From Hirudo medicinalis (taxonomy: Eukaryota; Annelida; Clitellata; Hirudinida; Hirudinidae): a stretch of 10,068 bases of DNA. Of this stretch, positions 1-6,257 are shown one piece after another (position 1 is the first letter of the stretch; each line of letters opens with the position of its first letter). The translations under genes were made by a program, and so were the position numbers. The notes under the pieces were generated by a model. It had not been told where the DNA came from. It was given only the letters and a program-made list of their open reading frames with translations, and searched no databases. The stretch is from assembly GCA_011800805.1 (NCBI GenBank), contig MPNW01000153.1, forward strand, positions 70,620 to 80,687, written 5' to 3'.

Positions 1-221
1 GAGTCGCTCAAAATGACTATATCGAAGGTCTCCCCCTGATAGGAGTCCTTCACGTGAATCAGACAGTCCTCAATGGCTGCTAGTTCGATGGAACTTATGC
101 AGCTGTGACTTGATGTCCTGAGGCTTACGTTCACGTTTTTCTTCGGGATATATATCCCGATTCCTGCCTTTTGTCCGTCGTCTTCGAGGCGTACTCCTCT
201 TGCCTTGCCGAGCGACGCCAT
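1..221 (-). pseudogene. Possible RNase H-like fragment of a non-LTR retrotransposon, cut by the window edge
   Basis: On the minus strand an open frame runs from an ATG at 221 off the left edge (about 73 codons seen); the frame stays open further upstream to about 314. The peptide has a GIGIYIP strand, then SIELAAIEDCL, then VILSDS. This order and spacing resemble the RNase H domain at the end of I-like and Jockey-related ORF2 proteins: a first beta strand, the Glu-containing helix, and the Asp of a later strand. The first acidic motif reads DDGQ rather than the usual DGS, so catalysis is doubtful. The reading begins in an (AT)n run, with no reverse transcriptase upstream, so I infer a detached fragment. 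It could belong to the same family as the retrotransposon at 3310-5990, but that copy lacks a visible RNase H with which to compare it. The RNase H call rests on motif pattern only. Confidence 0.5.
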
Positions 222-234
222 ATATATATATATA
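220..234. repeat. (AT)n microsatellite
   Basis: A short uninterrupted run of alternating A and T lies at the upstream end of the RNase H-like reading. It may mark a transposon boundary. Confidence 0.85.
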
Positions 235-344
235 CCCAGGCAGCCACGCGCATTAACATGCAAAATACAACCAATCATGCCATCGCGCGGCCCCGCGCAG
301 ACGACTAACGAACATCACACAGCCTCATCACGCACACATATCTC

Positions 345-1314
345 ATGGATCATATTTAGAAAGCATTTAAACCATCTCTAGAAAGTTTTCTCTATTCAAT
401 TCAAATTCATTTTCCCACTGGCCACGAAATGCAAGATTTTGTTTAGCAAGAAATAGTGTGATATCATGCATCTCGTCATTTCTTTATCTATTACAGCAAT
501 ATTCTTGGCATTCTTGTTTAGAGCCTGAGTCCTGCTGCCAATGTCTTCCATTTTTAAAAACGACATAAGTTGTTCTGATGTTCTTCTGATATTTCATGAT
601 ATATAATCTAGGGCTCAGTTTCCACCACTCATGAAACCCAGTGACAAATTTGGCTTCTTTAGAATTAACAGAAAAAAGTCTGTAAAAAGTCAACAAAAGA
701 AGTATAATTTTTCACTGACAAGCGAGTAAACCATCCATGACCGCAGTATTTTGTCACCGTTTGGCATCATCTTGAAGAACCATTCTTTTGATAGCTGGCG
801 CACGTTTCCTTTAGCTTTTGCGTCTTGCCTCGACACCACACTGAACGGCCTATCCTTGTTTTGAAAAGACGAACTCCCTTTTTTGATAATTTCAATGCGA
901 ACATGATCTGAAACTGGTAAATTCTAAAAAGAAACATCTGATAACATATTCAAATTTTTTTTCATTACCTTGACGCATCATCATATTTGCAGTTTCGGGG
1001 TTAGAATAATTATCACTATCAGCATCTATTTCTGTTTCAAAATCATATAAGTTTTTTTCATGCATTTCTGCATCGATCTCTTTCATTTCATGCTCATATT
1101 GATATTGCTCTTCTTCACAGAATGTATACTACTATCATTAGGAGAATCAGTATCAACTGAGAAACGTCATTTAATGAACCTTGTCTATTATTTGTTTTTT
1201 GGACGTATCGAAGCATAGATCCAAGTAGTGATTTTAGTAACACATCTTTCTTTTTTTCGCTTTTCGCTGCTGACATCCACTAGGCCGTTTTGATTTGTGT
1301 TGCCCACGAGGCAT
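345..1314 (-). pseudogene. Decayed hAT transposase (ZMYM/TTF-type zinc finger), N-terminal half
   Basis: Read on the minus strand in several frames, this matches the start of hAT transposases related to ZMYM1-like proteins. A basic N-terminus with KRPSGCQQRKAKKRK starts at the ATG at 1314. An acidic stretch follows (minus-strand frame 1086-895). Next comes the TTF-type zinc-finger region, with LSKEWFFK near 785, LRSWMVYS just after it, and a CFC-LF-like cysteine cluster in which a stop has arisen. FVTGFHEWWKLSPRL follows near 630-660, then FLAKQNLAFRGQWEN at about 410-453, the usual start of the DUF4371 region. The frame after that has a stop and ends at MLSKYD near 351. Several frameshifts and stops mean no protein can be made. 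The RNase H-like catalytic core and the C-terminal dimerisation domain are missing. The family call comes from recognised motif order, not from a search. Confidence 0.8.
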
Positions 1315-1799
1315 GTTAAAATATTCTTGAATAATAAAAATTAATGTTATTATTCTTAAATTGCTGAAATGTAATTATTTGAATGCTAAGAACACAATAC
1401 AATTAAAAATTATCCATTTAAAGCGTGAACATGTCATTATTATTATTATTTATTAAAGAATTAACTTGCTATCTAAATAACTAATTCTCACTTTTTAAAC
1501 GTAAACCTGTTGTTGGTTATCTTTTATAAATTTTATGCGCTATTGTAATTTATTTTAAAAAAGATTAGCAAAAAAAATTAGTAAATTCAAAATTTAAAAA
1601 GTTGTCTGGAAACAACATCAGGGATTTCAGAAAACCACGTGACACCAAGCGTCAAACGCATTTGGGTGTGTTGTAAAATTTATTTTTTTCAACTTGTTTC
1701 ATAAATTGGTGTCGTGACAGTGTTTTATGGTTAATTTAATTTTTATTTTTATTTCAATTAAATTTTAATAATAACTAATTGTCATTATTTGCTAGCCTA
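1315..1799. other. AT-rich spacer, no gene seen
   Basis: This stretch is very AT-rich, with short (ATT)n near 1437-1452 and poly-T runs. An imperfect inverted repeat related to CACGTGACACCAA / TTGGTGTCGTG is visible near 1636-1650 and 1707-1720. No coding frame or RNA gene could be supported. Confidence 0.6.
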
Positions 1800-1918
1800 A
1801 ACTTCAGAACTCGGAGCGATTTGTTCTTTGCAGTTTCAAAATGGCGGTGCTTTTATAATAGACTAAAAATATTTATTTTAGTCTATTTTAGTCTATTTCA
1901 GTCTAGAGTTCTGAAGTT
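1800..1918. mobile_element. Small fold-back (MITE-like) element with 13-bp terminal inverted repeats
   Basis: AACTTCAGAACTC at 1800-1812 is the exact reverse complement of GAGTTCTGAAGTT at 1906-1918. The inner part holds a second inverted pair, AATAGACTAAAA (1857-1868) and TTTTAGTCTATT (1876-1887), and a threefold 10-base tandem repeat (TTTTAGTCTA twice, then TTTCAGTCTA, 1876-1905). There is no coding capacity. No convincing target-site duplication was found, so the mobile-element call is inference; the inverted repeats are directly visible. Confidence 0.55.
1876..1905. repeat. Three tandem copies of a 10-base unit
   Basis: Units at 1876-1885 and 1886-1895 are identical (TTTTAGTCTA); the third, 1896-1905, differs by one base (TTTCAGTCTA). 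Confidence 0.9.
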
Positions 1919-1962
1919 CTGACTCACTTGAATACCAAATGCTTGCATGGTGGCACTCTGTG

Positions 1963-1985
1963 CAGGGCCGGATTAAGGGGGGGCG
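1963..1985 (+). repeat. hAT-like transposon end
   Basis: The sequence starts CAGGGCCGGATTAAGG and runs into a G tract. hAT termini commonly begin CAG, and ends of the form CAG-G-GGCGGAT followed by a G run are, from memory, typical of hAT elements related to ZMYM-type transposases. In this orientation the element would extend to the right. The matching opposite end was not found within the window, so this is a lone or broken end. It cannot be the end of the transposase pseudogene at 345-1314, which would need the opposite orientation. Confidence 0.4.
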
Positions 1986-2057
1986 CTCCCTTATCACCAA
2001 TATAGGCTTTCGAAAAAATGACACAAAATACGTAGTCATAACTAGGAACTGGTTATG

Positions 2058-2061
<4 letters not shown>

Positions 2062-2106
<45 letters not shown>

Positions 2107-2172
2107 TCCTCCTTTCCTTTCCCTTCTCTCCTCTCCTTGTCTATCCCCNTCTCGCGTCTCTCTTCCTCTCTA

Positions 2173-2239
<67 letters not shown>
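2062..2239 (+). repeat. Polypyrimidine (TC)n tract with unresolved base
   Basis: Two long pure (TC)n runs, 2062-2101 and 2177-2239, flank an imperfect C/T-rich middle. An N sits at 2149, so the tract was not fully resolved and its length may be wrong. The open frames it creates (Leu-Ser on one strand, Arg-Glu on the other) are repeat artefacts. Confidence 0.97.
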
Positions 2240-2243
<4 letters not shown>

Positions 2244-2369
2244 CTTTGAAACATTCATCATTGATTCGTCATTGACTCTCAAACGTGCCATAACAACGTG
2301 TTGGTCCTGCAGAGCTGACGCAAACGAAGGCACTTAAGCATGACTGATGATTAGTGATTAGTGATGATG

Positions 2370-2447
2370 GATGATTAGGACGGTGCTCCCACAACGGGAG
2401 TCGAACGCGGGCTGCCATCGCGAGAGGCGAAATCTTAAATATGCGGA
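2370..2447 (-). repeat. tRNA-Glu-like SINE-type repeat, copy A (damaged)
   Basis: This is a diverged second copy of the tRNA-like unit at 2501-2587, offset by 131 bases; both are preceded on the + strand by GATGATTAG. On the minus strand it keeps the T-arm with GTTCGACTCCC (B-box-like) and CTC at the anticodon position. About nine bases of the D-arm/A-box region are missing compared with copy B, so it cannot fold as a tRNA. Short GATGATTAG-like repeats lie immediately to the left (2345-2378). Confidence 0.6.
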
Positions 2448-2500
2448 ACACAATGATCCACGCTTCAAATAATTGTTTATTAAAGTCCGCTGCATAGCTA

Positions 2501-2587
2501 GATGATTAGCATGATGCTCCCGCAACGGGATTCGAATCCGTGCTGCCATCGTGAGAGCAGGAAGTCTTAACCATTAGACATGCTTCC
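2501..2587 (-). repeat. tRNA-Glu(CUC)-like sequence, probable tRNA-derived SINE or tRNA pseudogene, copy B
   Basis: The minus-strand segment 2587 down to 2515 is 73 bases, the length of a tRNA. It shows a perfect D-stem (GTCT/AGAC) around the loop AATGGTTA, a seven-base anticodon loop with T33 and anticodon CTC (Glu), and a T-arm with TTCGAAT and four of five stem pairs. The acceptor ends, GGAAGCA and TGCGGGA, make only three pairs, and the anticodon stem has two mismatches. A working tRNA is therefore unlikely; a tRNA-derived repeat is the better reading, supported by the second copy 131 bases away. Confidence 0.6.
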
Positions 2588-3017
2588 AGTAGCTCTCGAG
2601 TTTTAAGCTGGTATGCGATTTAGAAAAAGATTAAAGTTGGAAAACTTGAAAGTTTATAATTGAAAATGTAACACAGTTAAATATCACAGTTGACCTAGGA
2701 ATGGCATTGAGAATGACGTGTGCAAATTTCAAGTCGCCACCGTTTTGGAGGAATTATGGGGACAGACTGATATACACATGTACTCTCTGTTTTATATTAT
2801 AAGAGAAGATAATTTATATTACAGAAGATATTTTCATAAATATCGTTATTCCATATTTTTTCAAACATCGGCAACCCTATTACCTGGTTATACCATGCTT
2901 ACGCAATATTCATGTCGCCAGCTATGGCGTAACAACCCCTGAGTATTTGTATTTAGCCGATCTTTTGAGTGCCTTATGTATCCGAATGAGATATCAAGGC
3001 ACTTTTTAATCGCTCTA
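2588..3017. other. Spacer, no gene seen
   Basis: An AT-rich, low-complexity stretch with no recognisable protein or RNA. The part nearest 3017 may be the far end of the SINE-like repeat that begins at 3018, but no second copy of it was seen for comparison. Confidence 0.5.
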
Positions 3018-3150
3018 CCATTTATATAGCGCCCCTTCCCGAGGGCGCTCTCTGGCGGTGCAAGCTGGATTGCGAACACGACACATTAGGACTGTTGCCA
3101 TTACTACAGCATGCAGGAACGCAACCCATTCGGCCAACCTGCACGCCATG
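3018..3150. mobile_element. tRNA-like SINE-type repeat, copy 1
   Basis: It begins CCATTTATATAGCGCC and closely matches 4096-4225. Inside, the 83-base segment 3060-3142 read on the minus strand has ends GCAGGTT and AGCTTGC that pair over seven bases with G-T wobbles. It carries an A-box-like TGGCCGAATGGG and a B-box-like GTTCGCAATCC, as expected of a sequence derived from a type II tRNA with a long variable arm. A TAA-rich tract follows directly at 3151 on the + strand. Two similar copies 1.1 kb apart support a dispersed repeat. GCGCTATATAAAT-like ends occur in several animal SINE families (from memory). Confidence 0.7.
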
Positions 3151-3238
3151 AGTGATTAATTAATAATAATAATAAATAATAATTATAATAATAATTGTTA
3201 TTATTATTATTGTTATTGTTATTGTTATATAATTGTTA

Positions 3239-3279
<41 letters not shown>

Positions 3280-3316
3280 TAATCACTAATAATAATTAAT
3301 AATAATTAATTGCGAT
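3151..3316. repeat. (TAA/TTA)n tract forming a long hairpin
   Basis: TAA-rich sequence on the left passes into TTA-rich sequence on the right. The 25 bases at 3151-3175, starting AGTGATTAATTAA, are the exact reverse complement of 3263-3287, ending TTAATTAATCACT. The whole stretch can fold into a hairpin with a loop of about 87 bases. It separates SINE-like copy 1 from the start of the retrotransposon. Confidence 0.9.
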
Positions 3317-3600
3317 TAATTGCGGCTAAAGCCCTAGCCGAGGTGTCCGAGAAGCCAAATGAGCCTACTCGGATGTCAGAGGAAGTGCAAATGCACATCC
3401 CTGAAGGCTTTTTCGTCAAACTAATTAAAGACCTTGCCCAAAAGGTCAACCTGAAGTATAACGGAAGGGACAGGGAGAAGCTTACAGAGGTGTTCACCTT
3501 CATCTTTGCCTTCCAGTGCATGCAAGAAGATTCTATTCCTGAGGCGGTACAGACAGCCACCAGGACCTGCTTCTTCACAAAACCGGTCCATCATGAATAA
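3310..3600 (+). pseudogene. 3' part of retrotransposon ORF1
   Basis: A 96-codon open frame without an ATG at its upstream end; the first ATG is at 3373, so the 5' part is probably missing. The peptide (containing MSEEVQMHIPEGFFVKLIKD, and ending TRTCFFTKPVHHE) has no domain I recognise: no CCHC knuckle or RRM is visible. It is assigned to ORF1 because its TAA stop (3598-3600) overlaps the ATG of the endonuclease frame (3593) by eight bases, an arrangement common in two-ORF LINEs. The ORF1 proteins of such elements usually bind the element RNA, but nothing in this fragment shows that directly. Confidence 0.6.
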
Positions 3601-3756
3601 TGCCACAAACGTTATTCAATGTAACTGTCAGGGCATCCGTCTAAAAACCGGTGAATTCGCTTCTTTTCTGAATTCTTTGAAAGTTTTGCCTGATGTTATC
3701 TTGCTTCAAGAAACCTTTCTTAAAAGCTTCAAACTTCAAACTCCACCATCGCTCAG
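3593..3756 (+). pseudogene. ORF2 start: APE-type endonuclease, first quarter only
   Basis: From the ATG at 3593 the peptide reads through NVIQCNCQGIRLKTGEF and DVILLQETFLK. These correspond to the Asn-containing first strand and the catalytic LQET motif of LINE apurinic-like endonucleases, which nick target DNA to prime reverse transcription. Homology stops at about 3756, after roughly 55 residues, where about 230 are expected. The frame goes on to a stop at 3794-3796 in sequence that belongs, in another frame, to the linker before the reverse transcriptase. An internal deletion therefore removed most of the domain, including the catalytic SDH end. Confidence 0.8.
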
Positions 3757-4039
3757 GAGCTACCTTCAAAAGACCTGGAGGAGAACGCAAGGCTAATCAC
3801 TGACAGCATCGCTGAAGCAGCCAAATATAGCTCTCTGACCTACAAGGGGCAACGCAGAAGGCCTCTTGTACCTTACTGGAACAACGACTGCATGGAGGCA
3901 GTCAAAGTAAGGAACAGAAATAGAGCTATCTACCGGCGACTTCGATGCGAGTCGAGTTTTGAAGAATATAAGAGGGCCAAAGGTTATGCCCAGTGGATCA
4001 TCAAGAATGCCAAGAGAGACTGCTGGCAGAAACACTATG
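3757..4039 (+). pseudogene. ORF2 linker between endonuclease and reverse transcriptase
   Basis: This is open in one frame from 3757 to the stop at 4048-4050. The peptide has PYWNNDCMEAVKVRNRNRAI and a Lys/Arg-rich helix ending AKRDCWQKHY, the usual W..DC..A...RN pattern of the stretch just before LINE reverse transcriptases. The reading breaks off at the inserted SINE-like repeat and resumes at TAT GCC (4242), where YASFDGSTGLANIW continues the same region. Confidence 0.75.
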
Positions 4040-4245
4040 TAAAAATGTAGTTCATTTATATAGCGCCATATGCATAGCATCAGAGGCGCTTTTAACCATT
4101 TATATAGCGCTCCTTCCAAGGGCGCTTGCGGCAGTGCAGGCTGGGTTTCGAACACGACACATTACGGCTGTTGCCATTACCGTCGTATGCAGGAACGTAA
4201 CCCAATCGGCCAACCTGCAGGCCAAATAATAATAATACTACTATG
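4040..4245. mobile_element. SINE-like repeat (copy 2) inserted in the retrotransposon, with 6-bp target duplication
   Basis: ACTATG at 4034-4039 and again at 4240-4245 flanks the insert, and the retrotransposon reading resumes directly after the second copy. The main body, 4096-4225, matches copy 1 at 3018-3150. The 83-base segment 4136-4218 on the minus strand has fully complementary ends GCAGGTT/AGCCTGC (one G-T), A-box-like TGGCCGATTGGG, B-box-like GTTCGAAACCC and an ACGG/CCGT extra arm. An extra partial end (TTCATTTATATAGCGCC) at 4051-4067 precedes the body. An AAT-rich tail (4224-4238) lies just before the right-hand duplication. Confidence 0.8.
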
Positions 4246-5276
4246 CCAGTTTCGACGGCTCCACCGGCCTCGCCAATATCTGGATAACCATCAAAGGATT
4301 GAAAGGCAACTGCACCGGTCCACAAATCCCCCCAATCGCCTCAGACTCTGGGAATCTTATAGGAAACTCAGTAAAAGCCGGAAATGCTAGCCAGATCGTT
4401 AGCATTAGCCAGCAGCAACTCAAACCTATCCCCGCACTTTGCACTCATCAAGACCCAGCATCAGCTGAACCTAGAACTTTTCCTACCAAGCGACTACCCC
4501 ATTCTGATCCCATCAGCATCTCGGAGGTCTATGATCATCAGCCCTGAGGAGATGCGGGAATTCATCACCAGGACCTGATGGCATCCACTAAGAGATGCTT
4601 AGAAGACTCCCTCTACTAAGTCTCAAAGGCATATTAGCTCTCTTAAACCAGTCCTGATCCTCCAGAGTGGTCCTGGAGGAGAGCTATAGTTGTCCCAATC
4701 CCGAAGAAAGGGAAGCCACCCTCACAGCGGTCTTCCTACCGTTCCATCTCTCTGATTTCCACTCTTTGCAAACTCCTGGAGCGAGTGATTGCCACGAGAC
4801 TCAGATAGTTCCTGGGGAGTAAAAACATGCTGAACCAGTACCAAGCTAGTTTCAGAAAAGGCCGAGGCTGTGTGGACCATATCGTCAGACTGACGCAGAA
4901 TATAGCCGCGTCCTTAACCAAGAAGCAGATGACTCTTGGAGTCCTCCTGGACTTGGAAAAGCCTTCGACATGATTTGGAGAGAAGGGATCATCGAGCAAC
5001 TTTCCAAGATGGGTGTCAAGGGCAAACCATTGGAATGGATCCACAACTTCCTCCAGGATACAAGTATTCAAGTGAGAGTTGGATCAGCTCTCTCCGAACC
5101 ACTCGTCTTAGAAAACGGCACCCCACAAAGGCAGCGTCCTCAGCCCTCCTCTATTCATCATCATGATGAATGCGATTCCAAACCCTTGCAAAGGGGTTGA
5201 ACTGTCCATGTATGCCGATGACATTGTCCCCTGGACGACCGGGACCTCCCTAAGAGCAATGACAACACGCATGTAG
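4242..5276 (+). pseudogene. ORF2 reverse transcriptase (fingers and palm), broken
   Basis: Reverse transcriptase that would copy the element RNA at the nicked target. Recognisable blocks in order: EEMREFI (near 4550), GPDGIH (4571), AIVVPIPKKGKP (about 4683-4720), SSYRSISLISTLCKLLERV, then NQYQASFRKGRG, motif A LLDLEKAFDMIW with its Asp at 4950-4952, GTPQ then GSVLSP (about 5120-5142), and motif C YADD at 5211-5222. Damage: stops at 4589-4591, 4806-4808 and 5274-5276; frameshifts near 4385, 4570, 4660, 4967 (within KAFD) and 5125 (between GTPQ and GSV). Both catalytic aspartate motifs survive as sequence but lie in different frames. Confidence 0.88.
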
Positions 5277-5891
5277 AAGCAGTTCAATAAAACGGCTAAG
5301 TTTTTATCTGCAAATGGTTTTAAGATCTCATCATCTAAATAACAAGCAGTTTTATTTACAAACAGTAGAGTCAAAAGGAGCGAGGCCAACATCAGACTTC
5401 GCATCGGAAAGGAACAAATCCCCCTGTCCCCAACGGCCACCCTCTTAGGAATCGTCCTGGACGCAAGTTGGTCTGCACACGCAGAGGCTGTCAAGAGGCT
5501 GTTGCATGAAACGACTAAACACACTGAGAGCTATCTCGGGATCTCTTGGGGTGCAAGCAAGTCCAATCTGCTACAAGTCTACAGAGCCATCATCCGCTCC
5601 GTCTTTGACTATGGCTATGAGGTGATAGACCTGGGGTGCAAACAGATCATAGACACATACGACAAGCTTCAGTATCAAGCGCTGAAGATCTGTTGTGGTG
5701 ACATGAAGGGAACGAGTGCCAAGTCCCTGCAAGTGGAATGCGGTGAGCTTCCTCTCGACCTACGTCGTAAGAAGCTCATGGCAAACCACGCCCTCAGGTC
5801 TATCGCCATTAAAAATGAACATGTTAAAACTAAATATTTCATTTCAGATGGCAGGAAGTCCAAGTCTCAAGCTAGGCTCACTTCAAAATGA
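5277..5891 (+). pseudogene. ORF2 C-terminal (thumb/connection) region
   Basis: Same frame as the YADD motif, with one more stop at 5340-5342, then open to the stop at 5889-5891. The blocks ATLLGIVLDASWSAH, YRAIIRSVFDYGYEVI, LQYQALKICCG and VECGELPLDLRR are the standard run of LINE reverse transcriptases after the palm: L-G-I-x-LD, the IRS-x-DYG motif, LxxxQ..AL+I..G, and E...LPL..RR. An RNase H domain would be expected next in I-like elements. None could be recognised, and the sequence loses coding character after 5891. Confidence 0.85.
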
Positions 5892-6047
5892 AGAAACGAG
5901 GCGAGACCACCCCATACGAGAAAGAAGGATCCCTCCTCCCGGCAGACCTTCTAGGAAGTATCGAAGAGGAAACTCCCACAATTATTATTAATATAAGTTG
6001 AAAAAAATTGTCGAGATGCCAGCCGTTAATGGCATCTGTGCACTTAC
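5892..6047. other. Retrotransposon 3' flank with hairpin
   Basis: A stretch without recognisable coding follows the thumb region, then a short ATT repeat (about 5980-5990). A perfect hairpin lies at 6014-6037: AGATGCCA and TGGCATCT with an eight-base loop. Confidence 0.6.
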
Positions 6048-6257
6048 TCAGATTGTCAATTCGGAGACACTGTGGTTGGAGAGGACAGAGTAAAGGCTCG
6101 TGTCGTCCGTATATTGGTGAAAAGACACGTCGAAGTTCTTAACTATGTCGGACAGGGGCGGATACCAGCGTCTATCAATGATGTCAAAAGGTCCGTGGCC
6201 CGCAACATCATCCAACAGAGGCAAACCAGTTGGGTCGCTGACCCACGAAGCCAACAC
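6048..6257 (-). pseudogene. Reverse transcriptase scrap of a CR1/L2-like LINE
   Basis: The minus-strand frame from 6257 to the stop at 6048-6050 contains PPLSDIVKNFDVSFHQYTDDTSLYSVLSN. The wording around the catalytic motif (FHQYxDDTxLY, with YTDD encoded at 6102-6113) is typical of CR1/L2-type elements, where it usually reads YADD. Only about 35 residues match clearly. The part before them is only loosely like the GSVLGP block and may hold frameshifts. It differs from the + strand retrotransposon next to it in orientation and in motif wording, so it comes from a separate, older insertion. The opposite strand also has a 76-codon open frame here, but no recognisable protein. Confidence 0.6.

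Larger units (their letters stand above)
3310..5990 (+). mobile_element. Decayed non-LTR (LINE) retrotransposon with ORF1 remnant, endonuclease and reverse transcriptase
   Basis: The + strand holds the 3' part of an ORF1, an ORF2 start with an APE-type endonuclease signature, a linker, a reverse transcriptase with both catalytic aspartate motifs, and the C-terminal thumb region. Gene order and motifs place it among endonuclease-carrying LINEs; the GTPQ...GSVLSP and YADDI wording suggests the I/Jockey-related group, without certainty. Most of the endonuclease is deleted near 3756, a SINE-like repeat interrupts it at 4040-4245, and there are several stops and frameshifts. It is not functional. 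The 3' limit is put at the short ATT repeat near 5980-5990, which is a guess. Confidence 0.85.

Noticed and set aside
285..298. GCGCGG/CCGCGC short palindrome
   Set aside because: Six-base arms in a small GC-rich patch; could easily be chance and has no supporting context.
1893..2333. Long frames across the CT tract encoding Arg-Glu or Leu-Ser repeats
   Set aside because: They arise from the dinucleotide repeat, include an unresolved base, and have no non-repeat homology.
2515..2587. A functional tRNA-Glu gene
   Set aside because: Only three of seven acceptor pairs form and the anticodon stem has two mismatches; a related damaged copy lies nearby.
2718..2942. 74-codon + strand frame in the spacer
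   Set aside because: Low-complexity, Tyr/Phe-rich translation of AT-rich DNA with no family resemblance.
3151..3316. CRISPR-like or satellite array
   Set aside because: The repeats are simple TTA/TAA units without spacers; an inverted-repeat microsatellite explains them.
3793..4155. 120-codon minus-strand frame
   Set aside because: It lies opposite the retrotransposon linker and runs into the inserted repeat, so it is a shadow frame.
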